Positions 8,398 through 16,649 of a stretch of DNA of 64,000 nucleotides are shown here, in pieces. The position numbers and the translations under genes are program-made. The notes under the pieces were generated by a model that was not told the origin of the DNA, ran no database searches, and saw only the letters and a program-made list of their open reading frames with translations. This DNA comes from Natronococcus roseus (lineage in GTDB: Archaea; Halobacteriota; Halobacteria; Halobacteriales; Natrialbaceae). Where the stretch lies: the NCBI RefSeq assembly GCF_043677095.1, contig NZ_JBHLJR010000008.1, positions 1 to 64,000 on the forward strand, read 5' to 3'. Numbering within the stretch: position 1 is the stretch's first letter; every line of letters begins with the position of its first letter.

Positions 8398-9248
8398 CGT
8401 CGGTTCCGATCGTCGTCGTCGGATCCGTTCCTCGAGGCGTCGTCCTCGAGCGGACGGTCATCGAGCGACGGATCGTCGCCCTCGAGGAGTCGGTCGTCGG
8501 ACGAATGTCCGCCAGACGGGACATCGTCCGCCGGGTCCGGGTCGTCCCTCGGCGGCTGTCGCCTGCGAACGGGCTCCCGACGATCCGGTCGGGATTCGGT
8601 CCTCGGCTCGGAGTCGGGTCCGGCTTCCGGGTCGGCTTCGGGTTCGACGTCGGAGTTGGACTCGAGCAACCCTTCGCCGTCGATATCCGATACTTCGTCG
8701 TCGATATCCGGCATCTCGACGTCGTCCGACCCCTCGACGGCCGCACGGATCGCCCGTAGCTCGGTGAGGATCTCCTCGAGGACGTCCCCCTCTCCCTGAC
8801 CCGGATCGCGGTGACGGCCGACCTGTTCGCTGATTCGTTGCTGGACCGTTCGGGGCTCCGGAACGGATCGAAACGCCATCTCGACGCCCGCGCCGCCGGC
8901 GGTCGTGAGTTCGACCGTTCCGTAGCCGAAGGTCGAGCCGAGCGCTGACTGGCTGTAGGAGATGTCCTGGACCTTCTCGTGGTCGATCCGTTTGACGTCC
9001 CGGGAGAGCACGCCCGTTTTCCGGTAGACGGCGCTGTCGGTGATCACGTAGACGGTGTTACTGATCCGAAGGTACTCGCCGACGATGAGCAGGATCCCGA
9101 TCAGCACGATCGAGAGTGGGATCCCGATCGCCAGCGTCGGCAGCAGCGTCCGACGGTCGGGGCCGCCGACCCAGACGATCTCCTCGTCGTCCTCCAGCGA
9201 GAGCCACTCGAGGTCGCGCTCGAGGGCGGCGTCACCGGAGGCCGACAT
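8394..9248 (-). CDS. PH-domain membrane protein with long acidic C-terminal tail
   Basis: About 284 residues. Two membrane helices (about 28-62) precede a bPH2 domain (TVYVITDSAVYRKTGVLSRD, RIDHEKVQDISYSQSAL). Roughly the last 110 residues are low-complexity, rich in Asp, Glu, Pro, Arg and Ser and probably disordered. Paralogous to the following gene. A GTG six bases upstream (9254) overlaps the MaoC stop and is an alternative start. Confidence 0.8.
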   Translation of the reverse strand: MSASGDAALERDLEWLSLEDDEEIVWVGGPDRRTLLPTLAIGIPLSIVLIGILLIVGEYLRISNTVYVITDSAVYRKTGVLSRDVKRIDHEKVQDISYSQSALGSTFGYGTVELTTAGGAGVEMAFRSVPEPRTVQQRISEQVGRHRDPGQGEGDVLEEILTELRAIRAAVEGSDDVEMPDIDDEVSDIDGEGLLESNSDVEPEADPEAGPDSEPRTESRPDRREPVRRRQPPRDDPDPADDVPSGGHSSDDRLLEGDDPSLDDRPLEDDASRNGSDDDDRNRR

Positions 9249-9250
9249 CG

Positions 9251-9712
9251 TCACTCCGCCTCCGCGCGCTCGCGTTTCAGCGAGAGAACCGTGCGCTCGA
9301 ACTCGCAGACGAGCTCGTCGTCCTGGTTGAACGCCTCGACGCGCATGGTGACGATCCCGCGCTCACCGTCGCTGGTCTCGCGCTTGTCGGTCACCGTCGA
9401 CTGTACTCGGATCGTGTCGCCGTGAAACACCGGCTGGGGGTGTTCGACGTCGTCGTAGGAGAGGTTCGCGACGATCGTCCCGTCGGTCGTCTCCGGGATC
9501 GAGACCCCGACCGCCAGCGACATCGTGTAGAGTCCGTTGACCAGCCGGTCCCCGAACTGGGTGTCGCCAGCGAACTCCTCGTCGAGGTGGAGTGGCTGCT
9601 GGTTCATCGTCATATCACAGAAGCGCTGGTTGTCGCTCTCGGAGATCGTCCGTCGGCGCTCGTGTTCGATCGTCTCGCCGACCTCGAACTCCTCGTAGTA
9701 CAGTCCCGTCAT
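9251..9712 (-). CDS. MaoC-like hotdog-fold dehydratase
   Basis: 153 residues, a single hotdog domain beginning YYEEFEVGETIEHERR. The hydratase-type motif lies in MNQQPLHLDEEFA, with the His of the acidic/His dyad, followed by GLYTMSLAVGV. Likely hydrates enoyl-CoA or acts on a related acyl-CoA (mesaconyl-CoA hydratase-like enzymes belong here). ATG at 9712 was chosen over a longer frame because the conserved fold starts immediately after it. It leads an apparent operon with the two PH-domain genes. Confidence 0.85.
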   Translation of the reverse strand: MTGLYYEEFEVGETIEHERRRTISESDNQRFCDMTMNQQPLHLDEEFAGDTQFGDRLVNGLYTMSLAVGVSIPETTDGTIVANLSYDDVEHPQPVFHGDTIRVQSTVTDKRETSDGERGIVTMRVEAFNQDDELVCEFERTVLSLKRERAEAE

Positions 9713-9964
9713 GCGTTCGACCTCCACGAGACCGCACAAAAACGCGTCGGGATCTCGAGGGGTCGTTTGCCCGCTCGATGACTCAAGAGGTGAGCGATCA
9801 TCCCCCTTCATCTCGCGATCGCAAGTATTGTCAACACTCGCTCGCAGTGACAAGGGTTATTGTTCGGTACGAATACCAGTTACACCTGCACCCGGAGGCC
9901 GGTTCGGCGGGAGGTCGTCAGCCGAGTCGAACACGACTCCGGTCGGTGCACTCACCGTTTCACA

Positions 9965-11239
9965 ATGACTACAGCCGAATCCACAGCGGAACCCGAATCC
10001 GAGAGCGCCGTCGAAACCGCCCGCCGCCAGCTCGAGCGCGCCGCGGCCCACCTCGAGGTCGACGAGGGGGTCGTCGAACGGCTCCGCTATCCGACCAGCG
10101 TCTACCGGGTGTCGATCCCGCTCGAGCGCGACGACGGGACAACCGAGATGTTCACCGGCTACCGCGCCCACCACGACAGCGTCCGCGGCCCGTACAAGGG
10201 CGGGCTGCGCTACCATCCCGGCGTCACCGAGGACGAGTGCGTCGGGCTCTCGATGTGGATGACCTGGAAGTGTGCCGTGATGGATCTCCCCTTCGGCGGC
10301 GCGAAGGGAGGGGTCGTCGTCAACCCGAAGGAGCTGAGCCGGGGGGAGAAAGAGCGACTCACCCGTCGGTTCGCCGAGGAGCTCCGACCCGTCATCGGCC
10401 CGATGAAGGACATTCCGGCGCCGGACATGGGAACTGATCCCCAGACGATGGCGTGGTTCATGGACTCCTACTCGATGCAGGCCGGCGAAACGACGCCCGG
10501 TGTCGTTACGGGGAAACCGCCGGTCATCGGTGGCTCCGAGGGGCGAGAGAAGGCCCCCGGCCGGAGCGTCGGGATCGTCACGCGAGAGGCGATCGAGTAC
10601 TACGATCGAGATCTCGAGGAGACGACGGTTGCGGTCCAGGGGTTCGGCAGCGTCGGTGCGAACGCGGCCCGCTATCTGGACGAACGCGGCGCGACGATCG
10701 TCGCGGTCTCGGACGTCGACGGGGCGATCTACGATCCGGACGGGTTCGACACGAACGACGTCGAGGACCACGACGAGGCGCCGGGGATGGTCTCGACGTA
10801 CGACGCCCTCGAGACGCTCTCGAACGCGGAGCTGCTCGAGCTCGACGTCGACGTGCTGATTCCTGCGGCGATCGGGAACGTGTTGACCGTCGAGAACGCC
10901 CGCAACGTCAAGGCGGACATGATCGTCGAGGGCGCGAACGGGCCGACGACGTCGGCCGCCGACCAGGTCTTCGAGGACCAGGGCGTTCACGTGATCCCGG
11001 ACATCCTCGCCAACGCCGGCGGCGTGACGGTGAGCTACTTCGAGTGGCTTCAGGACATCAACCGCCGCGCCTGGAGCTTGGAGCGGGTCCACAAGGAGCT
11101 CGAGTCGGAGATGCTCCAGGCGTGGAACGCCGTTCGAGAGGAGTACGACGCGCGGGACGTCACCTGGCGCGACGCGACCTACCTCGTCGCGCTCTCGCGG
11201 ATCGCGGACGCACACGACGCCCGCGGCCTGTGGCCGTAG
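9965..11239 (+). CDS. gdhB: Glutamate dehydrogenase (Glu/Leu/Phe/Val family)
   Basis: 424 residues. Catalyses reversible oxidative deamination of glutamate. The N-terminal dimerisation/catalytic domain shows GPYKGGLRYHPGV with the active-site Lys and PFGGAKGGVVVNP; the Rossmann domain contains VQGFGSVGANAARYL, and VEGANGPTT and NAGGVTVSYFEWLQ complete the family. Length is typical. The symbol follows usage for haloarchaeal paralogues and is less certain than the family. The ATG at 9965 begins an acidic lead-in; longer in-frame extension is unlikely to be translated. Confidence 0.92.
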   Translation: MTTAESTAEPESESAVETARRQLERAAAHLEVDEGVVERLRYPTSVYRVSIPLERDDGTTEMFTGYRAHHDSVRGPYKGGLRYHPGVTEDECVGLSMWMTWKCAVMDLPFGGAKGGVVVNPKELSRGEKERLTRRFAEELRPVIGPMKDIPAPDMGTDPQTMAWFMDSYSMQAGETTPGVVTGKPPVIGGSEGREKAPGRSVGIVTREAIEYYDRDLEETTVAVQGFGSVGANAARYLDERGATIVAVSDVDGAIYDPDGFDTNDVEDHDEAPGMVSTYDALETLSNAELLELDVDVLIPAAIGNVLTVENARNVKADMIVEGANGPTTSAADQVFEDQGVHVIPDILANAGGVTVSYFEWLQDINRRAWSLERVHKELESEMLQAWNAVREEYDARDVTWRDATYLVALSRIADAHDARGLWP

Positions 11240-11288
11240 TCGGGGTATCGTCCCCGTCGGCAGGCGGGACCGTTGGGTCGGGGTCCCA

Positions 11289-11307
11289 CCCCTCGTTCAG
11301 AGTGAAA
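11289..11307 (-). repeat. Origin recognition box-like repeat, downstream of orc gene
   Basis: Exact match on the minus strand to TTTCACTCTGAACGAGGGG, followed by a short G-rich extension. It is the same core found three times at the origin 1.6-2.3 kb away, but lies on the other side of the orc gene. Confidence 0.7.
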
Positions 11308-11353
11308 CGGCTCGAGAGGACGGTGGGGCTACAGAAACGAGAATGGAATCGGG

Positions 11354-11460
11354 AGCTACGCAAACGGAGAGCAAGGCGAGAGAGCTACGGGAACGGGGAG
11401 TGGAGCGGAGAGCTACGGGAACGGGGAGTAGGGCCGAGAGCTACGAGAACGAGGAGAGGT
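11354..11460. repeat. Tandem 28-29-bp repeats overlapping the orc 3' end
   Basis: The string AGCTACG recurs at 11354, 11383, 11411 and 11439 (spacings 29, 28, 28), embedded in GAGAGCTACGRGAACGRGGAG-type units. The last unit contains the stop and final codons (SSFS) of the orc gene, so the array looks like tandem duplication of that 3' end. Confidence 0.7.
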
Positions 11461-12724
11461 CGACGCGTCCGCGCGTCGAATCGGTACTGTCGACGAGTTT
11501 GTCGTAGGGAGGCAGCTCCTCGAGCGAGTCGTCGCGGCGAACGGCCTTGACGATGTGCTTCGGATCCGTGACGAGCCGGTGGAGGAGGTAGCTTCCCTGG
11601 GAGCGACCGCCGCCGGTCTTCTCGGACTCGATAACGCCTAAGAAGGCCTGTTCCTTGAGCTGGCGGTAGAGCCCGTTCTCGGTGATCGGGTCCGTCGCGA
11701 CCAGCTCGCAGATGTCGGCGTAGCGCTCGTAGATCTCGCGGGTCTTGTAGGTCTCGCGGTCGCCAGTGACGATACAGCTCGCCAGCGCGTACAGTGCCAG
11801 CTTCGCGTGGGCGGTCGCCCCGCTGGTGAGCTCCTCGATCCGGTTGATCTCGGCGACTTCCTGGGCCTGCTTGATGTGGCGTTCGGAGACGCTCTCGGAG
11901 GCCGTGCGGCGGGCGAGCTCGCCGGCTTCCTTGAGGATCTCGATCGCCTTGCGCGCGTCGCCGTGTTTCTTCGCCGCGAGAGCAGCACAGAGCTCGATCG
12001 TGCCGTCCTCGAGCACGTCCGGCTGGAAGGCGTCCTGGCGATTGCGCATGATCTCTCGGAGCTGTGCGGCGTCGTAGGGGTGGAAGAACAGCTCCCGGTG
12101 GCCGAAGCTGCTGTCGATGCGCTCGTCTAGGGTCTCTCGGTACTGGACCTTGTTCGAAATGCCGATGACGCCGATGTAGGCGTCGGTCTTTCGGGCCTCG
12201 CGGGCCCGCGAGAGCTGCATCAGGATGTTGCTGTTGTCGAGCTTGTCGATCTCGTCGAGGATCACGATCACCGAGTCGAAGAACTCCTCGAGGACCGACC
12301 AGATGTGCTGGTAGTACTCCATCGTGCCGACCCCCCGGACCGGGATATGCTGGTCGTAGCCGGTTTGGTCGGCGAGGCTGAGGGCGAGCTGGCGGGTCGC
12401 CCGCGTTTCGGTGTTGGCTTCGGAGCAGTCGACGTAGAGCACGCCACAGCCGATTTCGTTGTCATCGGCGGCGTCCCGGGCCCGCGTCGCGACATGGCGG
12501 GAGATGAGACTCTTCCCGGTCCCGGTCTTGCCATAGATCATCACGTTGTTCGGTGGGTCGCCCCGCGTGATCGCCCCGACTTCGGCCGCGACGGACTGGA
12601 TCTCGTCGTCCCGGCCGACGATCCGGTCCTCCTCGGGGACGTGGCCGACGTGCAGGAGTTCCTTCCGATTGAAGATCGGATCCTGCGACTGGAAGAGGGG
12701 ATCCCCACCGGCCTGTTCGGTCAT
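11441..12724 (-). CDS. orc1/cdc6: Orc1/Cdc6 family replication initiator
   Basis: 427-residue AAA+ ATPase that binds origin recognition boxes and starts chromosome or megaplasmid replication. Walker A GKTGTGKS (65-72), Walker B VIVILDEIDKL (about 153-162), a sensor region in GVIGISNKV, and an arginine-containing lid (KHGDARKAIEILKEAGELA) are all visible. A C-terminal winged helix follows (ENGLYRQLKEQAFLGVIESEKTGGGRSQGSY). The AT-rich, ORB-flanked origin is immediately upstream, which fits the usual cis arrangement. Which haloarchaeal Orc subgroup it belongs to cannot be decided here. Confidence 0.93.
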   Translation of the reverse strand: MTEQAGGDPLFQSQDPIFNRKELLHVGHVPEEDRIVGRDDEIQSVAAEVGAITRGDPPNNVMIYGKTGTGKSLISRHVATRARDAADDNEIGCGVLYVDCSEANTETRATRQLALSLADQTGYDQHIPVRGVGTMEYYQHIWSVLEEFFDSVIVILDEIDKLDNSNILMQLSRAREARKTDAYIGVIGISNKVQYRETLDERIDSSFGHRELFFHPYDAAQLREIMRNRQDAFQPDVLEDGTIELCAALAAKKHGDARKAIEILKEAGELARRTASESVSERHIKQAQEVAEINRIEELTSGATAHAKLALYALASCIVTGDRETYKTREIYERYADICELVATDPITENGLYRQLKEQAFLGVIESEKTGGGRSQGSYLLHRLVTDPKHIVKAVRRDDSLEELPPYDKLVDSTDSTRGRVDLSSFS

Positions 12725-12741
12725 GTTGCTGTCCTTGGAGA

Positions 12742-12757
12742 GTTGTATAATAAAACT
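12742..12757 (-). promoter_or_regulatory. TATA box of orc gene
   Basis: On the minus strand GTTTTATTATACAAC sits about 18-33 bases before the orc ATG, the spacing of a leaderless archaeal promoter. Confidence 0.5.
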
Positions 12758-12909
12758 ATGGAAGGTAGCTCAGACTGATAAGGTATCTCGAGCGGCGTTG
12801 AACCGATGTATTTCGAGAGAATCGGCGCGAGCGGGCCGGAGGCCGCATGCAGACTGAATAATGGGGAGACTCCACCAATGTTTTCGGCCTCTCTTCGACC
12901 CCACCCCCA

Positions 12910-12928
12910 CCCCTCGTTCAGAGTGTAA
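12910..12928 (-). repeat. Origin recognition box (left of unwinding region)
   Basis: Minus-strand match to TTACACTCTGAACGAGGGG with a following GTGGGGGTGGGG tail at 12899-12909. Confidence 0.8.
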
Positions 12929-13494
12929 CGGCTCGAAAGAGGGGGTGGGAGGTGTGTGAGGAACGGCGGTGAGAAACCACGGAATTGAGACAGTAACTGC
13001 TGTGAGAATGTAACAGTACACTCATCATACTTTCATCTCGAACATGGATGAGTGTGTCTAGCATTCTCTACGACGGGACTTACTAGTTAGTATTATATGT
13101 TATGGTATAGGTTGTTGTTGCTGGTAGGAGGGCAGCGTCTAGAATAGCTCTAGTTAGTTACTATGTTGTTCTAGATATCTATCTAGTAACCGGACGTAGA
13201 CATCCAGAGAGATAGTCCACCACTATATGCTAGCTACCAACTAGGTCAGAGATAACACACTCCAAGACAGCGTGCCACACGACCCGACGTCTGCATCGGC
13301 TCAAGATAAGGATGCTGGTAGTATGCCGTATCTACATGGTAAGGTTTACTCCCCTTTTCCGCTCCGATCGGGCGATCGTGTAGAATTATCGTGAGACGAC
13401 TCAAATATGGCGCTTCCGATCAGTACGTTGATTCTCTACTGGATATCCGCCCCACCGTCGTCTCCCACAGACAGGGGGACACCTTCGAAGCCCT

Positions 13495-13513
13495 TTTCAC
13501 TCTGAACGAGGGG
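13495..13513 (+). repeat. Origin recognition box (right, proximal)
   Basis: Plus-strand TTTCACTCTGAACGAGGGG followed by TGGGGGTGGG; also shares the CTTCGAAGCC-like lead-in with the left box. Confidence 0.8.
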
Positions 13514-13533
13514 TGGGGGTGGGCACACACTCC

Positions 13534-13546
13534 ATTCAGAGTGAAA
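13534..13546 (-). repeat. Partial origin recognition box
   Basis: Minus-strand TTTCACTCTGAAT, the first part of the ORB core without the G tail, 20 bases from the full proximal box and in opposite orientation. Confidence 0.5.
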
Positions 13547-13593
13547 AGCTGCAGTCAGCTATCGCCGCTTCCCCCGGCTTCCCGCTCGAGTCG

Positions 13594-13612
13594 TTACACT
13601 CTGAACGAGGGG
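13594..13612 (+). repeat. Origin recognition box (right, distal)
   Basis: Plus-strand TTACACTCTGAACGAGGGG followed by ACCGGGGG. Confidence 0.8.
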
Positions 13613-13651
13613 ACCGGGGGATGACGACCGTGAGGGTACACCGATCTTTCG

Positions 13652-13977
13652 GTGGACAACGAGTTCGAACGCCGCCTACATCTTTCCAACCCCTGGAAAG
13701 AGACGCTGGGTGAAATAGCGTTCGCTCCGAACACGCACCCATGGAAGATGGGACCAGCACGGCTGGTCAACCCACCGGAGGTGGCCGACTCCCCAAACCC
13801 GATCCACTACCTGGTCCACGACGCCGAGGTCACCCTGCTGCTGTACACACAGCTCGGCCTCGAGCCGAACGACGGCTCAACGACGGTGAGGGTGACTTCC
13901 GCTGTGGAACCTGCAGCGCGACGTCCTCGGGACCGACCGCCGAGATGCCGATGGGCAACCGCAAAGGTCCCTACTGA
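13652..13977 (+). pseudogene. Frameshifted remnant of a small protein gene beside the origin
   Basis: From a GTG at 13652 the frame gives convincing protein sequence (SNPWKETLGEIAFAPNTHPW, NPIHYLVHDAEVTLLLY, QLGLEPNDG) to about 13875. A second frame then continues as NDGEGDFRCGTCSATSSG and ends at 13977 with a CxxC pair resembling half a zinc ribbon. A frameshift between the two parts is the simplest reading. No family was recognised. A real frameshift and a translated short form in the first frame (to 14116, with Arg/Pro-rich nonsense-like tail) cannot be distinguished. Confidence 0.4.
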
Positions 13978-14195
13978 GTTCCCGTTCGATTTCGGCCGTA
14001 TCCCGTTCGATCCCGCGTCCGATCGCAGTCGTCCTTCTCCGATCCGATTCGGCGCTGCTCGATTCGATCTCGAGCGGACTTGTGTTTCGCTGCATCTCCA
14101 ATCCTCCCCCACATAACCGCCCCCTGATAAATAGCCCCGTATATTTTGGGCGTTAGTTGGTACGGCTTCCACGGAAAGAAGGGAGTAGAACGACG

Positions 14196-14573
14196 ATGTC
14201 CGTGACGAACTACGACCGCGATCCCGCCGACTCCGCATCGCCCCTCCCGACCGAAGACGACGTCGACGTCGACACCGTTCTCACCGCTCTCGAGGACGGC
14301 GACTGCCGAACGATCCTCGAGGCGACGACCGACGAGGCGCTGACCGCCGCCGAGGTCGCCGATCGGTGCGAGATCCCCTCCTCGACGGTGTACCGCAAAC
14401 TCGAGCTGTTGACCGACGCGGGACTGCTCGAGGAGCGGACCCGAATCCAGATGGGCGGCAAACACGCCAGCGAGTACTGCCAGTGTTTCGACGAGATCAC
14501 GGTCTCCGTGACCGGCACCGACGGAATTTCGATCGACGCCCCGGGGCAGGGCTCGAGTGCGCTCTCGGACTAA
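14196..14573 (+). CDS. Winged-helix HTH transcriptional regulator (ArsR/TrmB-like)
   Basis: 125 residues. The central winged helix is clear: DGDCRTILEATTDEALTAAEVADRCEIPSSTVYRKLELLTDAGLLEERTR covers helices 1-3 and the wing. The C-terminal part is short, with CQCFDEITVSV and an acidic Ser/Gly-rich end, and no ligand domain. Probably a DNA-binding repressor or activator of unknown target. TATA-like stretches (GTATATTTTGGG) lie about 50 bases upstream. The ATG at 14196 was chosen over one 39 bases upstream as it precedes the acidic lead typical of haloarchaeal regulators. Confidence 0.8.
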   Translation: MSVTNYDRDPADSASPLPTEDDVDVDTVLTALEDGDCRTILEATTDEALTAAEVADRCEIPSSTVYRKLELLTDAGLLEERTRIQMGGKHASEYCQCFDEITVSVTGTDGISIDAPGQGSSALSD

Positions 14574-14663
14574 CGTTTACGCTTCTGCGACGCTCCCGCC
14601 GATCGCCGAGCGACGGATACGTCCCCTTTTCTTCGAATCGACTTCCAAAACAGGGTCACAAGA

Positions 14664-15170
14664 CTACAGGCGGAGTTCCATCTCGTGCTCTCCCCGCCCG
14701 CTCGCCGTCGTCTCGAAGCCGGCCGACCAGTAGAGGTTCATCGCGATCCGGTTCGACCGGGAGACGGTGAGCCAGACGTGCTCGACGCCGCGGTCCTGTC
14801 CCTGGCCGAGCAGCCCGCGGATGAGCTGCGTGCCGATCCCCGCCGCCTGGTACTCCGGTCGGACGAAGATCGCGAGCTCGAACAGCTCGCCGGAGGGGAC
14901 CAACACCGCGTGGCCGACCGCGTCGTCCCCGTGGTACGCGACGGTGTTGTACCCGTCCTCGAGCAGCCCCTCGAGCCACTCGCGGGTTCGATCGTCCGAT
15001 CTGGGCGGGAGCCCCTGTGACCGCGACTCCTCGTCGAAGTGGCCGTACATCTCGACGAGGGGCTCGGTGCCGTCGTCGTACTCGACGACGGTTATCGTCC
15101 GGCCCTCGTGATCGTCGGCCGTCGTCGGCGGACGCGGGAACCGCGATCGCTGATCGGACGGGAGGGTCAT
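14664..15170 (-). CDS. GNAT family N-acetyltransferase
   Basis: 168 residues. The acetyl-CoA binding motif A region IFVRPEYQAAGIGTQLIRGL is followed by VEHVWLTVSRSNRIAMNLYWSAGFE, the typical beta5/beta6 end of GNAT enzymes. The substrate is unknown. The start at 15170 (MTLPSDQRSRF) was chosen because upstream in-frame residues are Arg-rich and unlike the rest. Confidence 0.8.
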   Translation of the reverse strand: MTLPSDQRSRFPRPPTTADDHEGRTITVVEYDDGTEPLVEMYGHFDEESRSQGLPPRSDDRTREWLEGLLEDGYNTVAYHGDDAVGHAVLVPSGELFELAIFVRPEYQAAGIGTQLIRGLLGQGQDRGVEHVWLTVSRSNRIAMNLYWSAGFETTASGRGEHEMELRL

Positions 15171-15328
15171 GTGGTCTACTCGGTGGCGGACGTTCCTAAG
15201 CCTGTCCCGGGTTCCCAGCGACTGGGAGCGACCGAGCATCCGTCGTTTCGGTCGAGAGACTCGGTACCGTACGTCTCTGCGGGACGAGCGCGTCACGGTT
15301 TTCCCCGTTCGGGCCGAAGCGCCTCCGT

Positions 15329-16369
15329 ATGAAACGCCGTCAGTTGCTCTCGACGACTCTCGCCGCGACGGGCCTCGCGACGATCGCCGGGTGTTCCGGC
15401 ACCGGCGACCTCGACGGTGACGACGGCCAGTTCCCCTCCCACGACGTTCCCGGCTACGCCAGGTGGGTCCCCGAGGCGAGCCGAGGAACGGAGACGGGCA
15501 CGTTTTTCGCCCACCTCGACTGGACGGCCCTCGAGGAACTCGAGGGCGACGATCCGAGAACCGACGACGAAACCGAGGCGCTCCTCGAGGAGGCTCCGAT
15601 CCTCGGACTCCCGATGTACGGCGGGCTGATCGCTCCGTTTGCGGCGTTCGGAATCATGTTCTACCCCTTCTCCGGCGACATCCTCCCCGAAGACGGCCAG
15701 GATATCGACGGGATCGCGACCGACTCGGTGACCTGGACCGAGAACGTGCTCGTGTTCCACGGAACGTACGACCCCGAACTCTTCGTCGCGCAGTACTCCG
15801 AGGAGTTCGAACAGGCGGACGAACGGAACGGGTACACCGTCTACGTCACCCCCGAGGAGCTGGCTTACGCCGTCTCGGAGGACGCCGTAGTCGTCGCGAT
15901 CCAGTCCGGCGACGACGGGTATCGGCCCAAAGCCGTCGTCGAGGACGCGCTCGAGCGTCGCCTCGACGAGGTCGACCGAACCGTCGACACCGACGACGGT
16001 CGCTGGCTCTTCGAGACGACGGGCGACGCCGCGATGGCGTTCGGTGTCTGGAACGTCGAGAGCTTCGACGACGCGCTCGAGCCGGCCGAGGAGATCGACG
16101 CCGGCGACGAGCCGGGGGTCGATCTTGACGCGGGCGGCAACCCCGTTCTCGGCGATCTCGAGGGATTCGTCGCCACCCTCGTGGTCGATGCCGAGGACGG
16201 CGAGCTCCTCGAGACGGAAGCCCGATTCTCGGGGCTCTATCCCGAGGATTCGGTCCCCGCCGAGAGCATGGTCCGGGACCACCTCGTCGGCGAGGACGTG
16301 TCCCACGAGATCGCCCTCGAGGGGAATCGCGTCCACGCGTCGGCGACGTTCGAGGAACTGCCGTCGTAA
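15329..16369 (+). CDS. Predicted Tat lipoprotein, unknown function
   Basis: 346 residues. The N-terminus MKRRQLLSTTLAATGLATIAGC has twin arginines and a lipobox (IAGC, Cys22), predicting a lipid-anchored secreted protein. The mature part is strongly acidic, begins with a Gly/Asp-rich linker and has no recognised catalytic motif; a repeated alpha/beta pattern (TENVLVFHGTYDPELFVAQ, MAFGVWNVESFDDALEPAEE) suggests a folded extracellular domain. It is the last chromosomal gene before the integrated element. Confidence 0.75.
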   Translation: MKRRQLLSTTLAATGLATIAGCSGTGDLDGDDGQFPSHDVPGYARWVPEASRGTETGTFFAHLDWTALEELEGDDPRTDDETEALLEEAPILGLPMYGGLIAPFAAFGIMFYPFSGDILPEDGQDIDGIATDSVTWTENVLVFHGTYDPELFVAQYSEEFEQADERNGYTVYVTPEELAYAVSEDAVVVAIQSGDDGYRPKAVVEDALERRLDEVDRTVDTDDGRWLFETTGDAAMAFGVWNVESFDDALEPAEEIDAGDEPGVDLDAGGNPVLGDLEGFVATLVVDAEDGELLETEARFSGLYPEDSVPAESMVRDHLVGEDVSHEIALEGNRVHASATFEELPS

Positions 16370-16476
16370 GCTGTTCGGAAGTTTGGGTGGATCGCTCGAG
16401 GTTGCTTCCGCTGAGGGATATTTCCGAACGACAGCTATCGGCCTACTCGTTTTATTTCATACAAGAAGTAGTGGAA

Positions 16477-16502
16477 TATAGTCCCGGGCGGATTCGAACC
16501 GC
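16477..16502 (-). repeat. Left attachment-site repeat (tRNA-Gln 3' end fragment)
   Basis: 26 bases identical to 29633-29658, which contain the acceptor and T-arm end of tRNA-Gln. Similarity stops abruptly on both sides, as expected for an integration duplication. Confidence 0.8.
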
Positions 16503-16581
16503 GAGGACTCGAATCCTCTCGTCCTCTGGGCTCGAATCCGCTGGACGTATTCGTCGCTCGCGGGTTTGCTCGCGACAGAAG

Positions 16582-16595
16582 TAGTCCCGGGCGGA
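16582..16595 (-). repeat. Second short tRNA-Gln 3' end copy
   Basis: Fourteen bases (TAGTCCCGGGCGGA) matching the tRNA-Gln acceptor end a third time, 103 bases inside the left repeat and just before the integrase gene. Could be a relic of an earlier integration or part of the recombinase site. Confidence 0.55.
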
Positions 16596-16649
16596 GTGAT
16601 ACCTAAACGGTTCGAATCCTTTATCGTATTGAGGGTCAACTACCTTGCC

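Larger units (their letters stand above)
12899..13621. other. Replication origin (ORB-flanked AT-rich region)
   Basis: No credible protein-coding gene lies in 12725-13651. The interval holds one minus-oriented ORB (12910-12928), a markedly AT-rich tract (about 13070-13260, e.g. TTAGTATTATATGTTATGG) that could be the duplex-unwinding element, and two plus-oriented ORBs with a partial one between them. The G-rich ends of the ORBs point outward from the AT-rich core. With orc1/cdc6 adjacent this is the standard haloarchaeal origin layout; origin activity is inferred. Confidence 0.8.

Noticed and set aside
7777..9248. Paired PH-domain genes as a novel system
   Set aside because: Pairs of bPH2 membrane proteins are widespread in bacteria and haloarchaea.
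13776..14238. Long open frames on the minus strand near the origin
   Set aside because: They overlap the plus-strand frame remnant and promoter of the regulator gene and are basic rather than acidic.
16503..16581. Possible complete degenerate tRNA between the two left tRNA fragments
   Set aside because: Although spacing equals the tRNA-Gln gene length (103 bases), no cloverleaf pairing was found after the first 26 bases.
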